Part shown: positions 35,345-44,332 of the stretch, piece by piece | Numbering within the stretch: position 1 is the first letter of the stretch | Layout: each line of letters opens with the position of its first letter | Source of the DNA: UBA4064 sp050179135 | GTDB taxonomy: Bacteria; Desulfobacterota; Desulfobacteria; Desulfobacterales; Desulfatirhabdiaceae | Direction: 5' to 3' | DNA length: 64,000 nt | NCBI GenBank assembly: GCA_050179135.1 | Contig: JBFXFK010000002.1 | Coordinates: 1 to 64,000, forward strand | Translations under genes and position numbers: made by a program | Notes under the pieces: generated by a model | The model's database searches: none | Told to the model about the DNA's origin: nothing | Seen by the model: only the letters and a program-made list of their open reading frames with translations

Positions 35345-36043
35345 TATCGATTCTTCCTGCCCCAGTCTGCACCGCTGATCTTCCGGAATGACGGCTGTCC
35401 GCAGAACACACTGGTTGACCTGAACCGGCGCCCCGATTCGATCGGCCAGAAGGCAGCGCAACCCGACAGCCGATCGCGGGAACTGGGTCAATAATCCGGT
35501 TGCCCGAATCAGCGCCCCATGATCATCAAATGCCTGCAGCATTTCCGGGTGGCCCAGGCCAACCAGGGAAAAAAGCCGATGCAAAATATCCGGACTGGCT
35601 TCCTCGGCAGTCAGATAATCCAGGTGATACCGTGAGCTGGCCAATGCAAAAAGCAGAAAAAAGCCATGATTCAGAATATCCAGAAAATCGCGGCAAACGC
35701 TTTTGTCATCGCTCTGTTCATCCAGCAATTCTTCGGTATAAAAGGTTGGAAGCGGGGATGATGGACCATAGAGACCCAAAAACGTGGCGGTCAGGCGATA
35801 TCGGGGAGGCCCGTTCGTCTCAACCGGCAGTTCTTCCATGTCGGTCAAATCGGTTGGCGGAAATCCCATCGAAAGATACGGACGCACCCGCAACTGTTCC
35901 TGAAAAAATTGCAGTTTGGCTGCGTCGCCCTGGCCGCCAAAGGCATTTGCCAAAAGGCGCACAGCCTGAACAAACGAAAATGCCCGCGGATCACTGCGAA
36001 GTACTTCTACAGCAGCGGTCGGTCTCCCAGTCTCACCGGCCAT
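35345..36043 (-). CDS. tssG: TssG baseplate protein, 3' end lost in assembly gap
   Basis: The first ~232 residues of TssG (usually ~330-350): DPRAFSFVQAVRLLANAFGG near the start, VRPYLSMGFPPTDLTDMEEL, LTATFLGLYGPSSPLPTFYT and LTQFPRSAVGLRCLLADRIG. TssG dimers with TssF form the baseplate wedge around VgrG. The start overlaps the end of tssF by 37 bp, a common arrangement. The C-terminus lies in the N gap. Confidence 0.92.
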
Positions 36044-37737
36044 GCAAATTGCTCCTTGCGCAGTGTGTCCTCGGCAGTCAGGCGGGTATAGGCATTGATG
36101 CCCGAGTAGTTGCCCAAAAATACGTCCAGCACCGAGCCAAACAGAAACATGTCGCCTTCTCCGGCAAACCGCTGACGGTCCAACTGCAGATGAATGTCCT
36201 GTCCCCGGGTCATGTGCCCCCGCACAAACCGTTCCGAATCGGAAATGGCAAGGCTTGTGATGCCCTCCACGCGCTGGGTATTGGCCAGTACGGCGGTGCG
36301 ATCCCGCGTCTCAACAAAAATATAGAGTTTGATGACCGAGCGCAGGTTTTCGACCGTGGCAATGGACAGATAGTTTAAAAACAGATGAGACAGAAGCCGC
36401 CAGAGGAGATTTTTACCCAGCGGCGGTTGAACCGGGGCTGTCGGGGATCGGATATTGGAAAATTCGGCCAGTTCCGAGGATGTTTCCGTTGGAAAGCGGA
36501 CATCACCCACATGCAGCGTATCCGGCAGGGATGCATTGGTGCAGAGAATCTCCAGGGAAAGTGTTTCAATCAGCGCTGTCTTTTCCATACCGGGATATGC
36601 CACCGACAGTTGCAGCTCAACCCGGCCGTCCAGTGGCGACAACCGGTGATGCACCGAATAGACGGGTGTCGATTCCACCTGGGGATTGAACAGCTCAAAT
36701 GGCATATATGCCCGTTCCTGAACCGTGCCCTGAACAAATCCCGTAACCTTTTGAACACTGTAAATCTGATAATGATGCGGGCTCTGGGCGCTGGGCCGGA
36801 TGGTGTAAGTTGGCTTTTTGTGGTCCAGAAGAATGGGATCGGCCTGATGCGGAAAGAGATTGAGCGCCGGTGTGACAAAAAGCTGAAAATGCTCGGCCCG
36901 CATGGGCGGTATATCCTGGGGCAGGCCGGAAAATTCAAGTTCCAGGGTAAACGCGGCGCCAGTCCCCCGGTTGCGCCACCGGTCAATATCCATGACATCA
37001 AAAAACAGAAATTTTTCCGGCAGAATAAAGTATTCCTGCAAAATCCGGTAACCGGAAAATGACCGCGGCGGAAAAGGGATCAGGGATTCCGCCTCGGCAA
37101 ACCCGACGGGCTGAATGACGCGACGTTCAAGATGACAGGTCTCGGCATTGGGCGACATCAACCGAACACTGTTTAGGCGTGTAAACAGCAGCCAATACCG
37201 CCTGGATGCTTCCGAATAATTGCCTGCCAGATGAAAGCGCAGGGACTTGGCGGTAAACATGGACAAGTCCATCCCTGTCAGTTTCAGTTCAATTTTCAGA
37301 ATGCCGTTTCCGCCACCCGGCGATGTAAAGCTGACTGAAGAAATGGATAGCGGCGCAAGCGCCACATCATAGCTTGTGGTAAATGTGCAGCGTATACCCT
37401 CTGTTTCCACGGAATCAATGGCCGTTCCCTTTTTGATCACAACGCTTTCACGCAAACTGCGCTTGGGTGTGAAGCGAATCAGTGTGGCAGCCGGGATGGG
37501 CCGCAGATAGTGCGGAAAAATAAGTTGAATCAGACCGTGAACGATTTCCGGAAAATCATCGTCCAGCTTTTCGTAAATCAGTCCGGAAAGAAATGCCGTT
37601 CCCTCCAGCAGGCGTTCAACGTCCGGGTCCGCGGATTGTCCGGTCAAAAGCGGTGCAAGCGCCGGATGCGCCCGGGCAAATTCGGATGCCAGGACCCGGA
37701 GGTTGGACAGTTCCCGCTGATAGTATTTTTCGATCAC
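36007..37737 (-). CDS. tssF: TssF baseplate protein
   Basis: A full-length 576-aa TssF: YYQRELSNLRVLASEFARAH at the start, HPALAPLLTGQSADPDVERL, DDFPEIVHGLIQLIFPHYLR, and a C-terminal region ending with the conserved GSVLDVFLGNYSGINAYTRL. Baseplate wedge protein that pairs with TssG and TssE. It lies 6 bp after tssE and overlaps tssG. Confidence 0.95.
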   Translation of the reverse strand: MIEKYYQRELSNLRVLASEFARAHPALAPLLTGQSADPDVERLLEGTAFLSGLIYEKLDDDFPEIVHGLIQLIFPHYLRPIPAATLIRFTPKRSLRESVVIKKGTAIDSVETEGIRCTFTTSYDVALAPLSISSVSFTSPGGGNGILKIELKLTGMDLSMFTAKSLRFHLAGNYSEASRRYWLLFTRLNSVRLMSPNAETCHLERRVIQPVGFAEAESLIPFPPRSFSGYRILQEYFILPEKFLFFDVMDIDRWRNRGTGAAFTLELEFSGLPQDIPPMRAEHFQLFVTPALNLFPHQADPILLDHKKPTYTIRPSAQSPHHYQIYSVQKVTGFVQGTVQERAYMPFELFNPQVESTPVYSVHHRLSPLDGRVELQLSVAYPGMEKTALIETLSLEILCTNASLPDTLHVGDVRFPTETSSELAEFSNIRSPTAPVQPPLGKNLLWRLLSHLFLNYLSIATVENLRSVIKLYIFVETRDRTAVLANTQRVEGITSLAISDSERFVRGHMTRGQDIHLQLDRQRFAGEGDMFLFGSVLDVFLGNYSGINAYTRLTAEDTLRKEQFAWPVRLGDRPLL

Positions 37738-37743
37738 GACCGA

Positions 37744-38160
37744 TCACTCCAGTACAGTAATGTGGCCATCGGGGTTCAGTACGGTTTCGAACACCACCGG
37801 CATCTCCCGGCCATCGATTCGCACTTTCGCCTTTAACTGAAAGGCGATCATGAACGGTCTGTCCGGCTTGGGATCGAAGCTGACCCTGACGGCTGTCAGA
37901 CGTGGCTCATACCGGGTAATGACGTTGGTGATGGCCTCTTCGATTTCGGGCAATGAATCGGTTCCAAATGTGCTGGCGATACTGGTAAAATCCGGTACGC
38001 CAAAATCCGGTGCGATGGGAGTGCTGCCCTGGCGGGTATTGAGAATTTTGAAGAGGTGGCCCAGCACAGAAGATATGGCTGCCTTGGGTTCCGACTCCCC
38101 CCGCCAGTCTGGATCCTGTTCGATGGCTCTCAATCTTTCCAGAAGCCGTTTTTCCCGCAT
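37744..38160 (-). CDS. tssE: TssE, gp25-like baseplate protein
   Basis: A 138-aa gp25-like protein with LLERLRAIEQDP at the N-terminus, the family motif region (GVPDFTSI, IEEAITNVITRYEPRLTAVR) and a C-terminal beta half. It starts sheath polymerisation at the baseplate. Length is typical. ATG 38160 is 110 bp downstream of hcp. Confidence 0.93.
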   Translation of the reverse strand: MREKRLLERLRAIEQDPDWRGESEPKAAISSVLGHLFKILNTRQGSTPIAPDFGVPDFTSIASTFGTDSLPEIEEAITNVITRYEPRLTAVRVSFDPKPDRPFMIAFQLKAKVRIDGREMPVVFETVLNPDGHITVLE

Positions 38161-38171
38161 CGCACCGTTCT

Positions 38172-38215
38172 TATTACCGTTTTAAGTGTTAAGTGTTAAG
38201 TTTTAAGTGTTACGC
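38172..38215. repeat. Short AAGTGTT tandem repeat between hcp and tssE
   Basis: Four imperfect copies of a (T)TAAGTGTT/TTTTAAGTGTT word lie just upstream of tssE. It could be slippage-prone. No function can be assigned. Confidence 0.45.
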
Positions 38216-38270
38216 TTGAGGTGTTCAGTCTGGATTCCAGATTCCATCCTTCATCCTTCAGCCTATAAAC

Positions 38271-38750
38271 CTATTTCTTCCAGTCATCCGTAAACTCGAT
38301 ATTGCCGTCGTTATACGTCCAGGTGATCTTGGAATAGGTCATGGAGACATCTTCCATGTCGCTGTAGGGTTTGTTGTCCGGAAGAAAAGTCAGGGGAGTG
38401 GACTCTTTCATGCTGACGATGATGGCTTCTTCCATTTTGATGGTATAATATTTTTCTTCGGTGCCGTCGGCCTTGATCCGGTAATAATCCAGTGTCATGG
38501 TGCATTGTTCGCCGGTACAGCAGGCTTTGAAGAGCTTGGGAGACGCCAGGTCCTTGTGTTTGGTAATGGTGAAGGGATGGTGAATCCGCTGGCCGGTGGG
38601 CAGTCCGGTATGGGTGTCTTTTGGGATTTCAACCAGATGATCGGACGCATAGACCAGAATTTTGTCCTTTTTGTCACCGCCCTGGGGGCAATCGCCCTTG
38701 ATATCGCCCTGGGAATTTCCTTTTACAGCCAGATAAGCAGTCAGTGCCAT
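38271..38750 (-). CDS. hcp: Hcp / TssD tube protein
   Basis: A 159-aa Hcp-family protein: LTAYLAVKGNSQGDIKGDCP at the start, HHPFTITKHKDLASPKLFKA (the conserved loop preceding effector binding), TMTLDYYRIKADGTEEKYYT and a final YSKITWTYNDGNIEFTDDW. Hexamers stack into the inner tube and carry small effectors. AGGAGG precedes the ATG with ideal spacing, in keeping with high expression. It sits between tssC and tssE in the sheath block. Confidence 0.94.
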   Translation of the reverse strand: MALTAYLAVKGNSQGDIKGDCPQGGDKKDKILVYASDHLVEIPKDTHTGLPTGQRIHHPFTITKHKDLASPKLFKACCTGEQCTMTLDYYRIKADGTEEKYYTIKMEEAIIVSMKESTPLTFLPDNKPYSDMEDVSMTYSKITWTYNDGNIEFTDDWKK

Positions 38751-38779
38751 GTTAATCCTCCTGTGGGTGTTGAGTGTGA

Positions 38780-38820
38780 GAGCCTGTCTGAAAATCGCAT
38801 TGTCATTCCCGAACAGGCTC
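38780..38820. promoter_or_regulatory. Inverted repeat in the tssC-hcp spacer
   Basis: GAGCCTGT (38780-38787) and ACAGGCTC (38813-38820) could pair around a 25-base loop just upstream of hcp in the transcript. There is no T-run, so it may be an mRNA processing or stability element favouring hcp, not a terminator. Weak evidence. Confidence 0.3.
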
Positions 38821-38828
38821 GGGTGGGC

Positions 38829-40313
38829 TTATTCCTTGTCCAGCTTTCCGACGAGGGACAGTGTGAAACTGGCCCCCATATATTTGAAGTGCGGCCGTGC
38901 TTTCAGACTGACAGAGTACCAGCCCGGATCACCTTCCACATCGCTGACCGCGATCTGGGCAAGCCTGAGCGGACGTTTGCTGCGGGTGATGGGATCGGGA
39001 TTGTCCATTTCCGTCACATACTGGCTGATCCACTTGTTCAGTTCGCGCTCCAGATCGTTCCGTTCTTTCCAGGTTCCGATATTTTCACGCTGAATGACCT
39101 TGATATAGTGGGCCAGACGGTTCATGACCATCATATACGGCAACTGGGTTGACAGTCTGAAGTTCAGTTCGGCCTGTTTGCCTTCAGGCGTGTTGGGAAA
39201 GACCTTGGGTTTCTGGCCCGAGTTGGCGGAGAAAAAGGCGGCATTGTCAGAGCCCTTGCGCATGGTCAGGGCAATGAAACCCTCTTCGGCCAGTTCATAT
39301 TCACGACGTTCGGAAATCAGAACCTGGGTGGGAATTTTGGTCTGGGTTTGTCCCATGGCCTCAAACTGATACAGCGGCAGATTGTCCACTTCACCACCAC
39401 CCTGGGGACCGATAATATTGGCGCACCAGCGATATTTGGCAAAGCTGTCGGTCAGCCGGGAGGCAAACGCAAATGCGGTGTTGCCCCAGCAGAAGTCATC
39501 GTTGTCCTGGGCTCTTTCCGTAAAGTTGAATGTTTTGGCCGGGACCGTGTTGGGTCCATAGGGAAGCCGCAGGAGAAACTTCGGCAGCGTCAGGCCCAGA
39601 TACCTTGCATCTTCGGACTCCCGGAACGATCGCCATTTTGTGTATTGCGGCATCTCGAAAATGGAATGCAGATCCTTCAGATTGGGGAGCTGCTCCCAGG
39701 TATCGATACCAAAAAATTCCTTTCCGGCTGCTGCAATAAAGGGCGCATGCGCCATGGCCGAGACGGATGACACATATTGCAGGAGTTGGACATCCTGGGG
39801 TCCCGGACCAAATTCATAATTGGCGACCATGGCCCCGATGGGTTTGCCGCCGAACTGCCCGTACTCGGCCGTATACACCTGCTTGTAAAGGCCGGCCTTG
39901 ACCACTTCGGGCGCATCCTCGAAGTCTGACAGCAGATCTTCCTTTGAAACATTGATAAATTCCACTTTTATATTCTGGCGAAAATCCGTACGGTCCACCA
40001 GAAATTTCAGAGACCGCCACGCACTTTCCAGTTTCTGAAACTGGTCATTGTGCATGACAGAATTGACCTGGGCCGAAATCTTCTGATCGATCTCGGAGAT
40101 CATGTCATCCACCAATGCCCCTGAAATTTTGGCATCACTCTTGCGGGCCACCATTTGCCGTAAAAAGGCATGAAGCCCGGCCTTGGTCATGGCATAACCC
40201 TCGTCAGAGGGTTTGAGTTTGGATGCCTCCACAATTTCGTCCAGAAGATTGCCCACTTCCGCCGGTGTTGCCCCAGTCGCTTCCGGAGTCTGGATTTCCT
40301 GTTCTTCAGCCAT
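38829..40313 (-). CDS. tssC: TssC large sheath subunit
   Basis: A 494-aa TssC (VipB): helical N-terminus (GYAMTKAGLHAFLRQMVARK), core KLESAWRSLKFLVDRTDFRQ, GVGA-like FGKPIGAMVANYEFGPGPQD, LRLPYGPNTVPAKTFNFTER, NTAFAFASRLTDSFAKYRWC, and a C-terminus LAQIAVSDVEGDPGWYSVSL. It forms the contractile sheath with TssB. GGAGG lies upstream of the ATG. It follows tssB by 11 bp. Confidence 0.96.
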   Translation of the reverse strand: MAEEQEIQTPEATGATPAEVGNLLDEIVEASKLKPSDEGYAMTKAGLHAFLRQMVARKSDAKISGALVDDMISEIDQKISAQVNSVMHNDQFQKLESAWRSLKFLVDRTDFRQNIKVEFINVSKEDLLSDFEDAPEVVKAGLYKQVYTAEYGQFGGKPIGAMVANYEFGPGPQDVQLLQYVSSVSAMAHAPFIAAAGKEFFGIDTWEQLPNLKDLHSIFEMPQYTKWRSFRESEDARYLGLTLPKFLLRLPYGPNTVPAKTFNFTERAQDNDDFCWGNTAFAFASRLTDSFAKYRWCANIIGPQGGGEVDNLPLYQFEAMGQTQTKIPTQVLISERREYELAEEGFIALTMRKGSDNAAFFSANSGQKPKVFPNTPEGKQAELNFRLSTQLPYMMVMNRLAHYIKVIQRENIGTWKERNDLERELNKWISQYVTEMDNPDPITRSKRPLRLAQIAVSDVEGDPGWYSVSLKARPHFKYMGASFTLSLVGKLDKE

Positions 40314-40324
40314 GTATTTCCTCC

Positions 40325-40810
40325 TTACTCTTCTATACCCAGTTCTTTGAGAAGCGTGGCGCGGGCGCTTTCATCCTTTACCAGTTCCTGGACCTTTTTC
40401 CGGAAATCCGGCACATTGGCCAGAGGCCCTTTCAATGCTTTCAGGGCTTCCCGAAGTTCCATCAGTTTGGCCAGTTCCGGTATTTTCTGGGCAATGGCAT
40501 CCGGTTCAAAATCCTTCAGGCTGTTGAATTTGAGATTGACACCCATCTGATCATCCGGTTTTCCGGTCAGATTGTTGGGCACGTTGATGGACAAATCCAG
40601 TCCCTGGGCCTTGAGCACATCGTTGAAATTGTCTTTGTCAATCGACACCGGGTCCCGATCCTCGACCATACGGTCATCCGCCGCAAGGGTAAAATCGCCC
40701 AGGACCAGAAGCTTCAGTGGCAGTTCCACATCTTCCTTGGCGTCGCCGGTTGCCGGACGGTAAATGATGTTAACCCGTTCTTTGGGTGCGATAGATCCTT
40801 CCTGAGCCAT
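40325..40810 (-). CDS. tssB: TssB small sheath subunit
   Basis: A 161-aa TssB (VipA): KERVNIIYRPATGDAKEDVE, PLKLLVLGDFTLAADDRMVE, RDPVSIDKDNFNDVLKAQGL, LKFNSLKDFEPDAIAQKIPE. It is the partner of TssC in the sheath. GGAG precedes the ATG. The 178 bp up to tssA contain no gene and no clear terminator. Confidence 0.95.
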   Translation of the reverse strand: MAQEGSIAPKERVNIIYRPATGDAKEDVELPLKLLVLGDFTLAADDRMVEDRDPVSIDKDNFNDVLKAQGLDLSINVPNNLTGKPDDQMGVNLKFNSLKDFEPDAIAQKIPELAKLMELREALKALKGPLANVPDFRKKVQELVKDESARATLLKELGIEE

Positions 40811-40988
40811 TGAATGTCTCCTTTACCATTATTGATAGGGGTTGGATGTCAGGGGGCAGGTTGCAGGCGCCTTCAGTCTTTCTTATATTGTTATCAGGAC
40901 ATGATTACCAATTTTTAAGCATGCCGTGAGTTATCAAACAACATCGGGCATGTCAATCATAATTAGCGGGAAATGACGGAATAAACAG

Positions 40989-42551
40989 CTAAAAACCGGG
41001 AAGATTCAATGCCGCCGATGGACTGAGAATACCGATGCGGGCGGCAATTTCCCGTAATCTTGAATCGCCTTTTTCCGGCGACATGCCGGCATGGGCCTTA
41101 TGCGCTTCCATAAGGGCCGTCAGCGCCAGATCCGGATCCCAGTCGGCAAGAGTATGACGATCGATCGCGGTCAAAACCTCTTCAGCCATGGCAGCGGCCA
41201 CAGAAAACCGGCCGCTTTGTATCAACATATTTATCTGAGCCAGACGCAGCCGGAATCTGGAATGACCATCGGGCATCCGGCGCATGGCCGTGGAAATAGC
41301 GTCCAGTGCGCCAGACAGATCCTTGTCGGCAAACCGCTGATCAGCCTCATCGAGTGCCCGGGTCGCCAACTCATCGCTAACCGGAGCGGAAGGTTTGGCA
41401 TCCTCCGAAGGGCCATGCATCAACGCGGCCAGCCAGGAACGGGTTTCGGCATCCGCAAAAGGCGTACCATCCGAAAATTCAAGCTCTTCGATGCCGGGGA
41501 ATTGCCGCAGAAGCAGCCTGACTTCGGTGGTTACAGCTTCCAGGACACCGGCATAATCCCTTCCCAGGCGTTCCAGAGCCGTGGCGATCAAGCGGTGCAA
41601 ATCCAGCCAGAAAATCGAAGCCGTTATCCGGGATTCGGCGGCTCTGGCCGCATCGAGGTGTCTGCCGTTTGAAATCAGGGTTGAGACCGCGGACTTGATA
41701 TCGGCTTCGGGCGGAGGGATCATGGTTTGTTTTCCCTGTGCCGGGGGCAGATTTTTGACCCTGATCCAGGCAGCGATCCGCGATGCGCGCCAGACCCAGG
41801 GATCTCTGGAATCCTCTGTCTGGGCCATTGTGGCAAATGTCAGGGCGGCATCCGCCAGAACACTTCGGGCGGCATGCGTATCTTCAGGGGTTCCGGTCGC
41901 CGGTTGCTGTGGGTGTTGTGATACAGTTTTTTCAACCGGAGAATCGGCTGTCGGCTGAACCGGTCGTGCTTCGGCGGTTTCCGGCGGCGTTTCCGACACT
42001 GGCGCGGGTGGACTGTCAACCGGCAGGCGTTGAATGGCATTCAACAGTTCCCGCATCGGTGGAAAATCCGGGATTGCGTCGCCCAGAAACTGGTCGAGGG
42101 ATGTCAATCCGGACACCAGCGCCTGATAACGGTCATTGGGCACCCCCGTGTCACCGGAATAATTTCTGATCCAGGCCTGTGTTTTTTCCTGCCACCAGGA
42201 AAAGGCATTGATCCGGCCACGGAGACGCTTTTTGGAAGGAAACCCGTCATCCCAGAATGTGGTGACCAGATCGTTTATCACACCCACACCCGCAATCATT
42301 CCCTCGATACCCAGTGTCTGCATCAACCCGACGGACATATACACCGCCACCAATATGTCTTTGGACCGGGTTTCCAGTATTTCCGCACCCAGGTTGACCA
42401 CCCGGTTCCAGTCCACCGACCCGGCCAGGGTGACGGAATTCAACTTGTCAATTTCCTCCTGAAGCCGGGAATATTCGGGATCGTAACGGATATCCTGTCC
42501 GGCGGGTGATGGACCCGGAATCGGGGATCGACCAAGATTTTCAAAATTCAT
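40989..42551 (-). CDS. tssA: TssA T6SS cap/assembly protein
   Basis: About 520 aa. An ImpA_N-type N-terminus (PIPGPSPAGQDIRYDPEYSR, RVVNLGAEILETRSKDILVA, TFWDDGFPSKKRLRGRINAF), a Pro/Glu-rich linker, and a C-terminal helical VasJ-like domain (LDLHRLIATALERLGRDYAG, SGALDAISTAMRRMPDGHSR). It positions baseplate or sheath growth. ATG 42551 (MNFENLGRSP) has AAAGGAG seven bases upstream and fits the family start. An ATG ~90 codons further out would add an implausible hydrophobic leader. It is first gene of the tssA-clpV operon. Confidence 0.92.
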   Translation of the reverse strand: MNFENLGRSPIPGPSPAGQDIRYDPEYSRLQEEIDKLNSVTLAGSVDWNRVVNLGAEILETRSKDILVAVYMSVGLMQTLGIEGMIAGVGVINDLVTTFWDDGFPSKKRLRGRINAFSWWQEKTQAWIRNYSGDTGVPNDRYQALVSGLTSLDQFLGDAIPDFPPMRELLNAIQRLPVDSPPAPVSETPPETAEARPVQPTADSPVEKTVSQHPQQPATGTPEDTHAARSVLADAALTFATMAQTEDSRDPWVWRASRIAAWIRVKNLPPAQGKQTMIPPPEADIKSAVSTLISNGRHLDAARAAESRITASIFWLDLHRLIATALERLGRDYAGVLEAVTTEVRLLLRQFPGIEELEFSDGTPFADAETRSWLAALMHGPSEDAKPSAPVSDELATRALDEADQRFADKDLSGALDAISTAMRRMPDGHSRFRLRLAQINMLIQSGRFSVAAAMAEEVLTAIDRHTLADWDPDLALTALMEAHKAHAGMSPEKGDSRLREIAARIGILSPSAALNLPGF

Positions 42552-42733
42552 GAAATGCTCCTTTTTATTCTGAATTCCGGCTTCTGTTTTTCCATTTTCA
42601 CGATAAGCTGCCATGGGTGGTTTATGATATTTACACACCGGCTTTGTTTGGCTATACTTGAAATCCAATGGTATCAGCCTTCCCAATACAAATTGACACA
42701 CAACCATCAACACCGGATCACATACCAGAATTG
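42552..42733. promoter_or_regulatory. Divergent promoter region between tssA and the export locus
   Basis: A 182-bp spacer between divergently transcribed tssA (minus) and the TolC-like gene (plus) must hold both promoters unless the tolC start is further upstream. I see no strong consensus boxes or operator palindrome. Confidence 0.4.
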
Positions 42734-44332
42734 ATGACAGCAAAAAAGGATATTTTGCCGGGTACACCATTTCAACAACTGTTTTTTTTCTTTCTGACCG
42801 TTCTGTTGCCGCCATTTTTCTGTCCCGGCGTCAGCTTTTCCACCAGTCTCCCCCAGCCGGGTATCGATCTGTTGACTGCCGTACGGACGACATTGACCCA
42901 CCAGCCCGACATCCATTTGCTTGAAAAAGAAGTTGACAGCCAAACCGGTCAGCTTCGGATTGAGCAGGGGCAGTTTGACACCACGCTGGGCGCTTCGGTG
43001 GGTCACAGCCATGAGAATATTCCACGGTCTTCCCTGGATGTATTGCTGGGTGTTCAGGAAATCACCGATACAACCCGCTATGGCATCAATCTGACCCGGC
43101 AGCTCAGATCCGGTGTGGTCATTCAACCCGGAGCCAGCCTGAGTCGCATCTATACGCAAGAACCCAACTATCCGACCGAAAATCGGGCCAGGGTTGATTT
43201 CACTGTGACCGTACCGCTTTTCAAGTCCGGGGGACGGGAGGTTACCGAGGCCGGTGAACGGGCGGCTGAAAAGGCGCTTGACATGAGCCTGCTCCAGTTG
43301 CGGCATCAGACATCCGTGTCTGTTTTCAACACGGTCAGGGCATTCTGGCGGTATCTGGCTGCAAAAAAAGAACTGGATCAGTTAACCCAATCCGAATCCA
43401 GGGCGGATCGGCTTGTCACGGATATTCGAATGCTTATCGAACTGGATGAACGTCCGGCAGCGGATATGGAGCAGGTGCTGGCCAATCTGGCAGAAAAAAA
43501 TGCGGCCCGGATCGCCGGCATGCAGACCCTTTTTGAAGCCAGACAGCAGTTGGGTCTGGCAGTCGGCTTGCCATTTGACCAGATTGCCGTGCTGCCGCTT
43601 CCTGAAGGGGACTTTCCGGTTCCCGACATGACCGTCATGACGGATTTTATGGCTGGTTCAGGTGACTTGCTCATGTCCCGGTCCCTGTTGCTCCGTCAGG
43701 ATTATCTGGCCCTTCAGTCCCTTCAGGAAGCAAACGAAATTCTGTTGAAAGCTGCCGAAAACGGGTTGTTGCCCCAGGTGGATCTGGCCTTAAAATTTGG
43801 CTATGCCGGGCTTGACGAGGGGTCACATTTGTCAAATACCCTCTCTTCCCCGGGGAGCGATATTCCCGGCGTTTCGGTGGGCGCCGGGCTGAATTATCAG
43901 TGGCCGTTCAACAACACAACCGCACGGGGTGTTCTGATGCAGCGCAAAGCAGCGTATGAACAAAGCCGGATCAGGTCTGAAGAACTGTCACGGTCCATCT
44001 GTTCTGCCGTGGTGACGGCACTTTCCGATTTAACCAACAGTTCACAGCAGTTGACGCGTACACAGGCGTCTGTCCGCCTCTATCAAAAAGCCGTTGAAAA
44101 CGAAAACATGAAATTCAGGATGGGAATTTCCACCCTGCTTGACCGGATTACCATCGAAAATTTTCTGACCAGCGCCCTGCTCCAGGAAATTGCCGCCCAG
44201 GAAAAATTCAGCAATGCCATGATCCGGCTGCGACATGAAACAGGAACTCTCCTGGCCAGAGACGAACAGGGACTTTCTGTTGGAATGCCGGAACTGACAA
44301 CCCTCCCGCCTGTAAATCCGGGGGACCCGTGA
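42734..44332 (+). CDS. TolC-family outer-membrane efflux protein
   Basis: About 532 aa with an N-terminal signal peptide (QQLFFFFLTVLLPPFFCPGV). It follows the TolC repeat plan: two long coiled-coil halves with strands between, for example DLLTAVRTTLTHQPDIHLLE, VFNTVRAFWRYLAAKKELDQ and AAYEQSRIRSEELSRSICSA. It would supply the outer-membrane channel for the HlyD/ABC pair just downstream, making a complete type I-like exporter. The HlyD start (GTG 44329) overlaps its stop. ATG 42734 gives a normal signal-peptide n-region; ATG 42668 is an alternative. Confidence 0.85.
   Translation: MTAKKDILPGTPFQQLFFFFLTVLLPPFFCPGVSFSTSLPQPGIDLLTAVRTTLTHQPDIHLLEKEVDSQTGQLRIEQGQFDTTLGASVGHSHENIPRSSLDVLLGVQEITDTTRYGINLTRQLRSGVVIQPGASLSRIYTQEPNYPTENRARVDFTVTVPLFKSGGREVTEAGERAAEKALDMSLLQLRHQTSVSVFNTVRAFWRYLAAKKELDQLTQSESRADRLVTDIRMLIELDERPAADMEQVLANLAEKNAARIAGMQTLFEARQQLGLAVGLPFDQIAVLPLPEGDFPVPDMTVMTDFMAGSGDLLMSRSLLLRQDYLALQSLQEANEILLKAAENGLLPQVDLALKFGYAGLDEGSHLSNTLSSPGSDIPGVSVGAGLNYQWPFNNTTARGVLMQRKAAYEQSRIRSEELSRSICSAVVTALSDLTNSSQQLTRTQASVRLYQKAVENENMKFRMGISTLLDRITIENFLTSALLQEIAAQEKFSNAMIRLRHETGTLLARDEQGLSVGMPELTTLPPVNPGDP

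Noticed and set aside
40989..42815. TssA start at 42815
   Set aside because: It would add ~88 residues with no match to TssA. ATG 42551 has a strong ribosome site and family-like start.
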